Assembly (NCBI GenBank): GCA_030765065.1
Contig: CM060988.1
Coordinates: 200,878,565-200,942,564, forward strand
Direction of reading: 5' to 3'
DNA length: 64,000 bases
From: Deroplatys truncata
Lineage: Eukaryota > Arthropoda > Insecta > Mantodea > Mantidae
The notes under the pieces are model-generated. The model ran no database searches. It was not told the origin of the DNA and worked only from the letters and a program-made list of their open reading frames with translations. Positions 35,881-47,156 of this stretch are shown here, piece after piece. The translations under genes were made by a program, and so were the position numbers. Positions within the stretch are counted from its first letter, which is position 1, and each line of letters opens with the position of its first letter.

Positions 35881-36170
35881 ACACGAAGAACGTGTAGTGG
35901 TTACCATGCTAGCCTCTAGTTCCCGAGGTCGCGGGTTCAAACCGGGATGTTTTCGGGAGTAAAAATCCTTAGCATGGCTTCCTTCGGAAGGGAAGTAAAG
36001 CCGGTGGTCCCGTGTCGTAGATTTACGGCACGTAAAAGAGACTCAAGTCTGATAAAGCGGCTTCTGAGCAAAATTGCCCGTCTTTCATGCCCAATATAGA
36101 ATGGGACGCTAAGGACCACGGCAGTTATAGAGCGTCCATAAATAAAAACTCAAAAAAAAAACACGAAGAA
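35881..36170 (+). mobile_element. S1 SINE with 10-bp target duplication
   Basis: ACACGAAGAA at 35881-35890 and 36161-36170 flanks an S1 copy (35891-36160) that lacks the first few bases of the head and ends in a short A-run after GTCCATAAATAAAAACTC. It split the transposase between IHEE and the catalytic half. Confidence 0.95.
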
Positions 36171-36689
36171 AAACTTCAACCATTTCCCGTCAAAGTCCAG
36201 GAGACTTTGGCCCTCGGGTACAACTTTATACCAGAGCTTTGCTCCAGTAGCCTGAATTCTTTACTGATGAGGACTTGTTCACCAGGGATGGTCTAGTTTT
36301 CAACTCAAGAAACAGCCATGTGTGGGACTATGTCAATTCACATGCTGCTGTGGAGAAGGGTCACCAAAAGAGTTTTCGTGAACATATGGGTCGCAATTAT
36401 TTCAGACAATGCCATTAGCCCATATCTGTTTCCCTCTGGGTTAAATGGACATGTTTACCTTTATTCGTTGCAGAACATTGTACTGCATATTTATCGTCGA
36501 ATGTGGTTACAACTTGATGGAGCTCCGCCTCATTTCTCCCTGGCTGTGTAAGAACATTTGAACAAAGGTTTTCCTGCCTGATGAATCGGAAGGGGTAGCT
36601 TGGCCACCATTTATTTTTCTGGAATCACCTCAAGCCTATGGGGTATGAAACACCTATCACCTCAGAAGAGGCAATCGTTCCTTCGCCGC

Positions 36690-37261
36690 TATCAACTTTA
36701 CCCCCCGTAAGGGGGGGTTCCGACCCCTTCAGCTGCCGTGGTGCGGGCGCTGCGGACCCTTAGCACTCGTGGTACTTCTGACGTTACCAGAAGTACGCCG
36801 GGCCGAACATTCGAGCCCCTCCCGAAAGGGAGTTGTTTGGATTGGGTTGGACTCGGCGGGGCAGTGGTTCCCGATACCCATGGGTGATTGGGTACGCCTG
36901 GCTATGTTAATTCCACCCAGGCGGGGTTGTGAGACGCCTCGGGAATCTCCGGCACCAGCCATGACGGATAGCTGGTAGACGGTAGCTAGAAACTGCCGGC
37001 CCCACCGAGGTTGTTCGGTAGTCTCCCCCAGTAGGGTTCGCCCTGCTGGCCTGACGCGCGTAAGTGGCGTATCGACTTCCGTCCCTGCTTGGAAGGGTCG
37101 GTGCGGGAGGTGTCCTTGCCCGATTTCGACCAGGCAGGGGGGGCGGTATATAAAATAGACACCGCTCCTAATGGAAAGCCCCGCGAGTTTTCTCCTGTGT
37201 TTGCGAGGGTGTGGTCTCTGCGTTGGCAGACCCGGTCCCGTATTTAGATATCAACTTTACC
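36690..37261. mobile_element. 546-bp GC-rich insertion, 13-bp target duplication, unknown class
   Basis: TATCAACTTTACC at 36690-36702 is perfectly repeated at 37249-37261. The insert (36703-37248) starts CCCCGTAAGGGGGGG and ends GTCCCGTATTTAGA. It is much more GC-rich than its surroundings and contains AGTACCACGAGTGC..GTACTTCTGACG-type short inverted repeats and GGCGGTATATAAAATAG near its end. Removing it restores a transposase reading frame. The 13-bp duplication suggests LINE-type integration, but there is no A-tail, RT or tRNA head. I do not recognise it. ORFs on both strands (69-77 codons) lack known domains. Confidence 0.75.
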
Positions 37262-37522
37262 TTGCAAACGCAGGTCGCTATTTCGAGCAGTGCCTATAAA
37301 ACTGACGTAAAGACTTAATGCTTTTATGTTTCTTTTTTCTTTCACCTTTTAAACAGGCCATACGTCTCCTATCTCAAATTACTTGTTTAAGATACCTCCA
37401 CATTCTCTGAACATATTTCGGTGTAGGTCACCCTGTATAATAATCCTACGTTTCTAAACAAAGGAACAAGAGAAGCACTGAATGTTGTTGTATCCTCGCT
37501 AATGCCTGTTTGTATGTTACAG

Positions 37523-37594
37523 AGACCTGGGACACAATTTGCTTGGGGATGTCCAGAATAACGTGTTCACGCCGCTAATCCGTCTTGAGACGCT
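37523..37594 (+). CDS. Type C LGR exon: one LRR
   Basis: A 72-bp phase 2-2 exon between TATGTTACAG and GTAAGT. It encodes DLGHNLLGDVQNNVFTPLIR then LETL, the next 24-residue LRR. The acceptor has a weak pyrimidine tract. The preceding intron is 6,545 bp and carries the RT relic, X1, S2 and the broken DD41D-type element. Confidence 0.86.
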
Positions 37595-37904
37595 GTAAGT
37601 ACTCCATAACAACTTCATTAATATCTCTCAAGAAGCCTTGCCACTCCACAAACACTATTCCTTTGTAACCTGTCATCAAGTGCATGCTAACAGTAATCTC
37701 AGAAACCAGACAACCGCTTTTGATAATTCTTTCATCATTGAAAACCTCTATTCTTTCTGACAGACAAAGACTATAAAACAGCTTATGATTCCATTTCATA
37801 AACTACTAAAATATTAAAAAGGATATTGGAGAAATAAAAGAACATGGTTACAAAGAAGGTCTTGACCTTTAGTTCAGAATACCATGGAATAGAAAATAGT
37901 CCTT

Positions 37905-38070
37905 ACTTCACAGACTGACTCACATTCAGGATGTCCCGAGTTCGAATCCCGATTGGGGTGAGTTACGTCGATAAGTTTTTTGGGGTTTATCCTAATTCTG
38001 AGAAGACGGATGTCGGGTAGCTCTAAGCTCTAGGGACCCACGGGCCCATTTGAGTATCACTTCAACAATT
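37905..38070 (+). mobile_element. SINE-like fragment with B-box
   Basis: CAGGATGTCCCGAGTTCGAATCCCG is an excellent tRNA B-box/T-arm-like sequence, followed by a non-tRNA body (GATAAGTTTTTTGGGGTTTATCC). No full tRNA fold can be drawn upstream. Confidence 0.45.
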
Positions 38071-38084
38071 TAATTCATTCACCG

Positions 38085-38625
38085 CTCTGTGGCCCGCATT
38101 CGGGAGGTCCCGGGTTCGATCCCGGCGATCGTCCACTTTGATCCATGAGTTTTCCCGGGTCGTCAGGCACATGCTGGAGTGATTTCTTTCAAACCCCGAA
38201 TTTCCTGTACCTCCATTTCGTTCGGTTAATTGTTTCATTCATCCTTCACCCTATTTGGTCTATTTCAGAGTTGGAAGTCTCGGTGATGGGGTTTCGGTGC
38301 AGCGTGGCACGGAAAAACGAACTTTCTCCGTCCATCGGCCTTCGGCTGTTTGCCGAGTTATAAAGACCGCCCCTGGGCGGGGGGAGTGCTTTTCACCCTA
38401 TGTGGGGCGGGTTTCCGGTTTCCCTGTCCGACGGCCGGGGCGTCTATATTTGGTAATTGTAGGAGCCCTGCCATTGCTGTGCCGTCACTCCTGGTTCCGG
38501 TCGTCCGGTGTCTCCTTTCACCTCATCCCTCCCTCCGGGGGCACCCCCTCATGGGGCATAGGTACACTATCCTCATTCCTGGATCCTCTCCGCTTCACAA
38601 TCCGATATGACCTACCCAGTTCAAG
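38085..38625 (+). mobile_element. S2 element, long copy
   Basis: The head is CTCTGTGGCCCGCATTCGG with B box CGGGTTCGATCCCGGCG. The body has GGGTCGTCAGGCACATGCTG, CCCCGAATTTCCTGTACCTCC and GTTGGAAGTCTCGGTG. The distal body shared with the copy at 52.2 kb is GTGCCGTCACTCCTGGTTCC, GTCCGGTGTCTCC and GGGGCATAGGTACACTATCC. Overlapping ORFs of up to 149 codons are not conserved between copies. Confidence 0.85.
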
Positions 38626-38964
38626 GGCGTTAAGCAAGAAATATAACATCCTGATGACTAATTGGTCCTACACGAATGAAAGTCCTGGGCAACTAAGACA
38701 CTGAATTGTCAATGCCAACATAATATTTTAATAATCCTCAGAAAAGAAAGTTTTCCTTTATTTCCGTTCTGTGTTGTAATCAAATTCGTTAGCAGGCCAT
38801 ACTAAATAATTGTATAAAAAGAAATTGCCAACAACAGAAATCAGTGAACCATATTTTATAATTAACAACTGAGAAAATTATTTTTCTTGATGGTCGCAGA
38901 CTATGTCTTTTCCACTGAAATTAACTTGGTGGCTTGGGAATGCGGAATCTTCATATTTACCAGC

Positions 38965-39285
38965 TTCACCTCTATTTTAGTCGTCCTCCGTGGACTAGTG
39001 GTACCGTGCTAGCCTCTAGTTCCCAAGGTCGCGGGTTCAAACCCGGCGGAGGGCGATGGATTTTTTCGGGCGTAAAAATCGTTAGCACGGCTTCCTTCGG
39101 AAGGGAAGTAAAGCCGGTGGTCCCGTGTCGTAGATTTACGGCACGTAAAAGAACCTCAAGCCTGATAAAGAGGCCTCTGAGCAAAATTACCGGTGTTTCA
39201 CGCCCAATATAGAATGGGACGCTAAGAACCATAGTAGTTAAAGAGCGTCCATAAATAAAACTCAATTTTTTTTCACCTCTATTTT
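38965..39285 (+). mobile_element. S1 SINE, full length, 14-bp target duplication
   Basis: TTCACCTCTATTTT at 38965-38978 and 39272-39285 flanks a complete S1 (38979-39271): the head GTCCTCCGTGGACTAGTGG, B box GCGGGTTCAAACCCGGCGG, the GAAGGGAAGTAAAGCC body and the tail GCGTCCATAAATAAAACTC followed by a T-run. This is the best reference copy of the family in the window and appears recent. Confidence 0.96.
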
Positions 39286-40159
39286 GTTGTATATGTAAAA
39301 ACTGTTAATAACTTCAGGACCAAAGGAGACGTATGTCACCTATTGTAATTATGTAACAAATTACTGGACCATTCCGACCGATGATTGTTCCACCACCAAA
39401 GGCAGCATTTCCAGAACTTGGGAGACTGTCAGGGGGAGGTTAAGAAAGTCAGACATTCCGCGATGTTTCACATTCTTTTGTGCCAGTATCATCCGTTATA
39501 AGGCGTAAAGGGGAGGATTCACCATAAGCATCTTCTAGAACATTATACAATAATTTCACAAAGAACGGAGGTAAATGGAATTAATTAGACATTCGAGTGT
39601 AAAACGCTGCCCATACTACGTTGGGTAAACCATAACCATGCCAGAGAAATCAGTCAATCGTTAGGTGCAATTAAAATATAAAATCGATGTGACATAAATG
39701 AGGCATTAACCTTTTCCGAAGTATTCGTTGTTGCTTGTTTTAAGCAGCGCACTTTCACCCATAAGCTCATGTAAAAGCAAGAATATGCTGACCTGCTTTT
39801 AAACAGCTGACACAGCGTAATATTGCACAATTGAAACCACTTCTTGTGAGTAATGCTTTAAACCATAGTTGGCAGAACTCTTCCGGAATGGAAATGGGTA
39901 GAGAAAGCGATGTTAAGTTGGCAGAAGTTCTGCTGGCCAATTCAGAGCATGTGCCGATCGCCAGCACGTGGTATCCTAGCAACGCAAGAAAGCCGTCAAT
40001 TAGATTCCATTGTTTACGTCAGGCTTCGCAATAAGCAGACGGCCTTGACTCAGTAACAAATCAACGGAGGAATAAAGACGATTGCGAGGAATGTCGTGCA
40101 AATTCCAAATGTACCAGGCACATCCTCAAAATGTCCCCGTTATATCACTAGACCATGTC
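39286..40159. other. No gene recognised
   Basis: Intronic. The small overlapping ORFs at 39767-40034 have no recognisable domain. Confidence 0.45.
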
Positions 40160-40510
40160 ACCTTTTTCTGTGTTACATTCACATGACTCTCTACCATCTA
40201 TCGTTTATTAGTGGGTATACAAACTATTTTTATGAAACTTAATTTCTTTATCTACTTCATTTTAATCGTGATAAACCATTCCGAAAATAACTACATTACA
40301 CATTTCGTTATAGATACAGAGAACAGCGATAGTCAAATGTTTAACAACTGGACGCTATATGCTGGCCTTAAAATTCCATACTGTTTCCATGGCATCGCGA
40401 GAAACAACTGAATGTTGTAAGGACTTAAAAAGAATGACAAATTATTGAATAATTCCAAAGATTAATAACGAATATCTCGGAAAGGGTTTATGCCACAAAA
40501 AAAAGTTATT
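40160..40510 (-). repeat. P1 repeat, inverted tail portion
   Basis: Plus strand begins GTTACATTCACATGACTCTC (inverse of the P1 tail), then CGTTTATTAGTGGGTATACAA, GTCAAATGTTTAACAACTGG and CACAAAAAAAAGTTATTTG, where it ends. Confidence 0.9.
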
Positions 40511-41199
40511 TGAAATAAAATTATAAGACTGCGCAACAAACCAAAAATATTTTTGTAGCGCCATTTTCCTGTGACACAATCGCGTTCTGGATGACGATGT
40601 AAACACGCCAACGACAAGAACGGGTGGGAGGGAGAGAGGAAGTGAGATGACGTGATTGATGATTCGCTTGTTACGAGATGAGGTTGCAAAATTTTGTATT
40701 TTTAATAACTCTCGAAGCTTCTAGTTGTCAGAGTATTAAAATTACAGGCACATTTGGAAACATACGCGCTGTGTTGTAACCATGACAACGTGACGCCATA
40801 GCCTTCCCTTAATGACGTGTATTAACGTAAACACAGCACAAGAAACAGGGGTAAACATTAAATTCATATGGCTAGAGTTTCATGTAGAGTCGTTAATGCG
40901 GCCATGCTTTTAGCGTCCGTACGCATATACGGAGTTTAAACAACTGTCTGTCGTTTTCATATCTGGTTCAAATCGCTGACCAAAGGTCCTAGACAAGTCC
41001 ATTTTTGTTTTCTAGCTCCAATATTTGGTATATAGTAGACATTTCATAGAACAATCCTAAAAATAAACTTTTTAGCAGACCCCGCGTATAAACCAATCTT
41101 AAATTTCCATCGATTTCAACCTAATTATATCCTTCATATTCGCTTAGCATATGTTAAACTTCTTTATTTAGCAGTTTCACTCGTTCTCCTGCATTTGAG
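40511..41199. other. No gene recognised
   Basis: Intronic sequence with no recognised repeat or coding segment. Confidence 0.4.
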
Positions 41200-43140
41200 T
41201 AATACCAATATAAACGGTATAATATTTTTCATTACATACATTGATTATCTGTTACAATAAATTTCCTTATAAACCAATCATAATACCTTTTACTATTGTT
41301 CTATACTCTCTGCTATAATAACTTCCTTTATAAACCAATCATAGTATCTTTTATTATTGTTCTTTACTCCCTGCTATAATAGATTCCTTTATAAATCAAT
41401 CATAATACCGCTTACTGCTTTTCTACAATCTCTAGTATAATAAATTCCTTTATAAATCAAGCATAATACCGTTTACTGCTTTTCTACAATCTCTAGTATA
41501 ATAGATTCCTTTATAAATCAATAATACCTCTTATTGTAATTCTATACTCTCTGGTATAACAGATTCCTTTATAAATCAAGCATAATACCTCTTACTGCTG
41601 TTTTATACTCCCTGATATACTATATTTCTTTATAAATAAAGTATATTACCTCTTACTGCTGTTCTGTATTCGGTGGTATTTTCTTTATAAATCAATCGCA
41701 ATGCCTAGTACGTTTGTTCAATACTCTCTGGTATTTCCTTTATAAATCAATCATAACACCTCTCACTGCTGTTTTATACTCTCTGGTATAACAGATTCCT
41801 TTATAAATCAATCATAATACCTCTCACTTCTGTTTTATACTCTCTGGTATAACAGATTCCTTTATAAATCAATCATAATACCTCTCACTGGTGTTTTATA
41901 CTCTCTGGTATAACATATTCCTGTATAAATCAATCATAATACCTCTCACTTCTGTTTTATACTCTCTGGTATAACAGATTTCTTTATAAATCAATCATAA
42001 TACCTCTCACTTCTGTTTTATACCCTCTGGTATAGCATATTCCTGTATAAATCAATCATAATACCTCTCACTTCTGTTTTATACTCTCTGGTATAACAGA
42101 TACCTTTATAAATCAATCATAATACCTCTCACTTCTGTTTTATACTCTCTGGTATAACAGATTCCTTTATAAATCAATCATAATACCTCTCACTTCTGTT
42201 TTATATCCTCTGGTATAACAGATTCCTTTATAAATCAATCATAATACCTCTCACTTCTGTTTTATACTCTCTGGTATAACAGATTCCTTTATAAATCAAT
42301 CATAATACCTCTCACTTCTGTTTTATACTCTCTGGTATAACAGATTCCTTTATAAATCAATCATAATACCTCTCACTTCTGTTTTATACCCTCTGGTATA
42401 ACATATTCCTGTATAAATCAATCATAATACCTCTCACTGCTGTTTTATACTCTCTGGTATAAGAGATTCCTTTATAAATCAATCATAATACCTCTCACTT
42501 CTGTTTTATACCCTCTGGTGTAGCATATTCCTGTATAAATCAATCATAATACCTCTCACTTCTGTTTTATACTCTCTGGTATAACAGATACCTTTATAAA
42601 TCAATCATAATACCTCTCACTTCTGTTTTATACTCTCTGGTATAACAGATTCCTTTATAAATCAATCATAATACCTCTCACTTCTGTTTTATATCCTCTG
42701 GTATAACAGATTCCTTTATAAATCAATCATAATACCTCTCACTTCTGTTTTATACTCTCTGGTATAACAGATTCCTTTATAAATCAATCATAATACCTCT
42801 CACTTCTGTTTTATACTCTCTGGTATAACAGATTCCTTTATAAATCAATCATAATACCTCTCACTTCTGTTTTATACCCTCTGGTATAACATATTCCTGT
42901 ATAAATCAATCATAATACCTCTCACTGCTGTTTTATACTCTCTGGTATAACAGATTCCTTTATAAATCAATCATAATACCTCTCACTGCTGTTTTATACT
43001 CTCTGGTATACTTAGATTACTTTATAAATCAAGTATATTACCTCTCACTGCTGTTCTATACTCTCTGGTATAATAGATTCCTTTATATATCAAAACATAA
43101 TGTTTCTTACTGCTATTCAACACTCTCTGGAAGAATATAT
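41200..43140. repeat. 61-bp minisatellite, ~31 copies
   Basis: The unit contains TTCCTTTATAAATCAATCAT, AATACCTCTCACTTCTGTTT and TATACTCTCTGGTATAACAG. Copies are diverged at both ends (41200-41760 and 43000-43140) and nearly identical in the middle. A block of eight units (488 bp) at about 42030-42515 is repeated at about 42518-43000 with the same diagnostic variants (ATAGCATATTCCTG, CAGATACCTTTATA, TATATCCTCTGG). It ends about 90 bp before a receptor exon. Confidence 0.95.
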
Positions 43141-43230
43141 CTGTTATTTTTGATATACATTGAATGCACTTTACATTTAATGCTATGCTATGTTGTTGCT
43201 ATCTGCAAATTACTTTGCATGTGCTTGCAG

Positions 43231-43368
43231 ACACTTGGGAGAGAACCATCTACAAACAGTTGCACTGTTTCCTGATCTTCCGGCACTCAAGGAGCTCTCC
43301 TTGTCTCACAATGAGATCGTGTGGATCGAACCCGGAGCCTTCTCTCAACTTCCTGGCCTGGAGCTCTT
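43231..43368 (+). CDS. Type C LGR exon: two LRRs
   Basis: A 138-bp phase 2-2 exon between acceptor CATGTGCTTGCAG and donor GTAAGT. It encodes a 22-residue LRR (HLGENHLQTVALFPDLPALK, EL) followed by a 24-residue one (SLSHNEIVWIEPGAFSQLPG, LELL). It is the only visible exon holding two repeats. The first is two residues shorter than its neighbours, between the LxxV and FPDL parts. The simplest view is loss of an intron that once separated two 72-bp-type exons, with a two-codon shortening. Confidence 0.9.
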
Positions 43369-43439
43369 GTAAGTTTTAATACCTGCTTTGTTTTCTTAAA
43401 ATTTGTTTGCATGCCTAATCTTATCTGCATTAAGCTGAG

Positions 43440-43650
43440 AGAAATCCATCATTTTTGCTTTTTCTACCGCCTAGAGAAGCCAAATTTCAGATCGAAATAT
43501 CAAAATAGACATTTTAAGGACAGTGAACCTAAAAAAGCATTCGCAGCCCGTGTGAGATTTAACAAGAGAACTCAAAGAGGAAATGTCGGATAAATCCAAA
43601 CTTGGTATTTAGGAGAAGTATTTTCCAAAGATCGACTACCCTCTACATAG
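43440..43650 (+). repeat. P1 repeat remnant
   Basis: AAATGTCGGATAAATCCAAACTTGG, TATTTAGGAGAAGTATTTTCCAAAGATCGACTACCCTCTACAT follows the P1 middle region with deletions. The upstream part (GATCGAAATATCAAAATAGAC) is only weakly similar. Confidence 0.65.
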
Positions 43651-44290
43651 CCAGCGAGGTGCGCCGCGGTAACATGTTCAGGTTCGATTCCCGGCGACCG
43701 CCCGCTGACGCATGGGTTTTTCCTATTTTCTTGCAAAGATCGATCAACAACAATGCTTTACAGGCCTGGGGGAACACTATATAGAACAGCTACAAAAGTG
43801 TAGAGGTCTGCTCCTCGAACACAACTACAGTGTGTCTCACAAAAGAGTAAGTACGCAGTAGATGACAGATACAATGTAACGGAACAGTCTGTAAGGAACT
43901 TGAGGTGGAACTGACGCCTAGATGATACTCCACAGCTCCAGGAACTTCTGCAGGCGGAACAAGAGGATGTCTCGTCTTCCTTGTCACCTGTTTCAGGGTT
44001 GTAGGACCAGGCGACGGTGTTAGGCTGTGCTTCTGCAGAGATTTCTTCCTGACATCGTCCATGGTTGGATACCCGCCTCTGGGTGCTTAGGGCAGGCGCT
44101 CGGGCGGGGTTGGAGGCGTTCAGTCCGGAAACATTAAGGGACCCCGTCCGTGCTTGCGCCCGTCGTCATCCGAATCTGGTCGCCCTTCGGGTCTCTCTCC
44201 TCATCCCTCCCTCCCAGGGGTCACGGTAGAAGCACAAGGGGCGAACTGGTCTGCGTGCCGTGCTCTTCCCAGGTTTCGGGGCCCATCCGT
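43650..44290 (+). mobile_element. S2 fragments, split
   Basis: CAGCGAGGTGCGCCGCGGTA with B box CAGGTTCGATTCCCGGCG at 43650-43715 is an S2-like head. TCTCTCCTCATCCCTCCCTCCCAGGGG at about 44195 matches the distal S2 body. The sequence between (about 43745-44095) contains a 90-codon minus ORF (43790-44062) starting MDDVRKKSLQKHSLTPSPGP that I cannot assign. It may be a separate insertion beginning near CTACAGTGTGTCTCACAAAAG. Confidence 0.45.
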
Positions 44291-44695
44291 TTGTCTGTAC
44301 TTTTTTACTATAACTAATGGTTTAGAAAGCAACATTTTATCTTAGAAAATATGGAGAATTCCTAAAAATAAGCAATTTGTGTCAAAAAACGCTGTTTTAT
44401 AGCACCAGTGGTTTGTGAATCATTCGTTGTTGTTCTTTTCGTTTTACAAGGACTTTAAATAATCGTTGGACTGTTCGTTTGTTTCTTTAGAATTAATACA
44501 AAGAGTACCTAATACCAAAGCATTTGATTATGTTCAGCAATACCGCGCACGAGCGCTAATACCTAGTTATTCGGTAGGTTAACGAACGCTTGATTTCATG
44601 GTCGTTATTTCGAGCCTAAGTTTGAAAGCTCAATTAAATTACACGAGAAAACTTACACTCACAAGTGAGATTGCAATGCGAGCACGGTGCCATTT

Positions 44696-45455
44696 TTACT
44701 TTCACTGCTGCCTACCTATAATAAGTACTGCATTCCACCTAAAAATACCATACGAGATTTTACTGGATATACATGTTTTGACGCTTCCTGAATAAAAAAA
44801 ATTGGAAAAAGAGCATAACTCAGAAACAAAATGTCCGATAAACACCAAACTTGGCATTTAAGTTCAATACCTTCCAAAGATGCGACAAGAATATTTTCAA
44901 GAAAATTACACCACCTTAGATTATTCTTTACATGGAACTTTTGTTTCAAAATTTTTCACTTTCTGAAACATGGCTCTAACATTTTTCATTAAAATACCAT
45001 ATATTAAAGATATTAACATGACAAATAAAATGTATATCTTGACTTTTCTGCGAATAGTTTGTAAAGTCCTCTTCATTCGGATCGAAATTTATATAATCTT
45101 GTATAACTGGTTAAGCGATGGAACAAAAGTACTACACAAAAAATGTATATCTGTTTAAAACTCACAATTAATTTCAAATCACTTTTCTAGTGGGCATCAG
45201 CCATTTCGGAGAATTTCTCGCGATGTCATGGAAACAGTATGGAATTTTAAGGCCAGCATATAGCGTCCAGTTGTTAAACATTTGACTATCGCTGTTCTCT
45301 ATAACGAAATGTGTAATGTAGCTGTTTCTGTAAAGGTTTATTTGGGTTAAAATGTAGTAGATAGAAAAATAAACCTTCGTAAGAATAATTTGTGTCCCCA
45401 CTAATAAGGGACGTAGTGCAGAGAAAGTCATGTGAGTCTACACATAAGATACTTT
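44696..45455 (+). repeat. P1 repeat with internal deletions
   Basis: The head has GCATTCCACCTAAAAATACC, the middle GATGCGACAAGAATATTTTC and GTACTACACAAAAAATGTATATC, then the GCATATAGCGTCCAGTTG block and the tail GAGAAAGTCATGTGAGTCTA. The GTGTGTCTG block is missing. Confidence 0.9.
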
Positions 45456-46029
45456 TAGGATAATCAGTTTATTGAAGTGGCTCACCTGTTTAACCTCGTA
45501 TTATGCAGCGCTAGAACTTGTATCTATTGTTTTATATTTTGAATTCGCAGATCACCAAATCTCTCCAATGTTAATTCCAATAGTGACGTGCAAAGATTAT
45601 AATAAAAAAAATGAACGTAGGAGAAAACTACGAGTTTTTTTTGGGGGGAGGGGGGCACCATACTTTAAAACTGTCGATTAAGTTTCGATTCTGATTGGTG
45701 AATGAGGCATCAGTGAGACCGCACATTCGCTGAAAGGCATTCGCGTGTAACTTATCATTGCAGTCTCCTCTATCGCTCTTGTATGTACGTGTAATGGAAC
45801 TATTCCTGTAAAGGTTTATCTCGATTAATATCAAGTGGATAGAAAAAGTTGCCATTCCAAGGCTGTTCTTCAATGACCGGATACGGGTATCTTCTTACAC
45901 GTTCTCCCGTTGTCGTGTGTCACATGTAAGGATTCACAAACCTCTTTCAAATTCACGAAACTGGTCCTAAACCCTCAGAAGTGTCTATAAGGACATACAT
46001 GGGAAGTGACTATTTAGCAGCAGCCGCCA
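45456..46029. other. Mostly unassigned, with a small P1-like piece
   Basis: TATGTACGTGTAATGGAACTATTCCTGTAAAGGTTTATCTCG at about 45780-45850 resembles the P1 tail region. A G-run (GGGGGGAGGGGGGC) lies near 45642. No gene seen. Confidence 0.5.
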
Positions 46030-46815
46030 TCTTTACTTTCTCTACTATTTACCTACATAGACAAAGCATTGCATTCCAACAAAAATCTGAGGTGTTTACA
46101 TTCAAAAACTTATCGCTTATTACTGGCAATACAAATTATTCTTAATTATTATTCTATCTACTTCATTTTACAGAAACAGCTACATTATACATTTCGTTAC
46201 AGATACAGCGATAGTCAAATGTTTAACAACTGGACGCTATATGCTTAAAATTCCATACTGTTTCCATGACATCACGAGAAACTTTCGGAAATGCCTGATA
46301 CCACAAAAAAAGTTATCTCAAATAAATTGTGTATTTTAAAGAGATTACATTTTTTGTGTAGTTTGTTCTCATCTTTCGCTTAACGTTTAGCAGTTAAACA
46401 AGATTATGTAAATTTCCTTCCGAATGAAGAGGACTTCACAAGCTATTCCCAGAAAATTCAAGATATATGTTCTATATTTTGTCATGTTAATATTTTTAAT
46501 ATATAGTATTTTAATAAAAATTGTTAAGCCATTTTTTTTCTCAGAAAATTAAAAGTTCCATATAAAGGGTAGATTGGGGTAGATTTCTTGAAAATCTTTG
46601 TGTCGCATCTTTGGAAGTGAAGCTAAATACCAAGTTTGGCGTTTATCCGGCTTACTTTTCGTTTTTGAGGTATGCTGTTCACAGACACACACATACGGAC
46701 CTTTTTAAAATGCTTTCTTTCTAATCAGGGGGCCTCAAAAGATGTATTTCCTGTGAAGTCTCGCTATCGAATTTTTGGGTGGAACAGAATACTAGGTACG
46801 CGGTAGAGAAGGTAA
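46030..46815 (-). repeat. P1 repeat, inverted, with a short plus-strand head at its left
   Basis: 46030-46090 is a plus-oriented P1 head (TTACTTTCTCTACTATTTAC). From about 46110 the copy is inverted: ACAGATACAGCGATAGTCAAATG, ATATGCTTAAAATTCCATAC, GTGTCGCATCTTTGGAAG, ACCAAGTTTGGCGTTTATCC and ATCGAATTTTTGGGTGG, to GTACGCGGTAGAGAAGGTAAA. Confidence 0.9.
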
Positions 46816-47156
46816 AAATTTGATACCGAGGTTTAACCGGAAATATATGTTTTGAAGTCCCTTGATTAAAAAGAAAGCATTTTTAGAAAATGGTCCGCGC
46901 GCGTGTGTGAGAACAGCATAACACAAAAACGAAAAGTTAAATATCATACTTGGGATTAAAGTTAAATATCTTCCAAATATGCGTTACAAAGATTTTAGAA
47001 AAAATCTCCCATTCCGAAGTACCCTTTATGTGGAAATAGCTTGGATTTATTTTCTAAAAAACAGGCTATGACGATTTTGATTAAAATAACGTATATTTAA
47101 TATATTTACATAACAAATAAAATGTATATATTGAACTTTTTGGAAATGCCTATTTA

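Larger units (their letters stand above)
35670..37315 (+). pseudogene. Transposase relic, DD41D mariner-like
   Basis: Pieces in order: QSIDRRLCENV and RRAVQLEENALQGILSTNTR, IAHVLDTNHVSIWQAIHEE (linker and HTH region, up to 35890); then after the SINE QPFPVKVQETLALG. The catalytic domain follows, with FTDEDLFTRDG-like sequence near 36262 (first Asp), VNIWVAIISDNAISPYLFPS, LNGHVYLYSLQNI and RRMWLQLDGAPPHFSLAV (second Asp, about 36515). YETPITSEEAIV (about 36655) precedes the GC-rich insertion. The reading resumes after it as LANAGRYFEQCL with a stop near 37300, the normal C-terminus of this family. Stops and frameshifts are numerous, so this is an old copy. Confidence 0.75.
35655..37435 (+). 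mobile_element. DD41D-type transposon, split by two later insertions
   Basis: A plus-strand transposase relic is followed by a right inverted repeat ATTTCGGTGTAGGTCACCCTG ending at 37435 and a TA (37436-37437), like the CAGGGTG ends of the elements at 54.9 and 63.1 kb. An S1 SINE (35891-36160) and a 546-bp GC-rich element (36703-37248) inserted into it later. The left end is not identified. Confidence 0.7.

Noticed and set aside
36703..37248. The GC-rich insert as an rRNA or CpG-island promoter
   Set aside because: The sequence does not match rRNA domains I know, and the perfect 13-bp flanking duplication within a transposase marks it as an insertion.
38979..39055. tRNA gene at the S1/S2 heads
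   Set aside because: The A- and B-box-like parts are there, but acceptor and anticodon stems do not pair, and each is joined to the same non-tRNA body with target-site duplications, so these are SINE heads.
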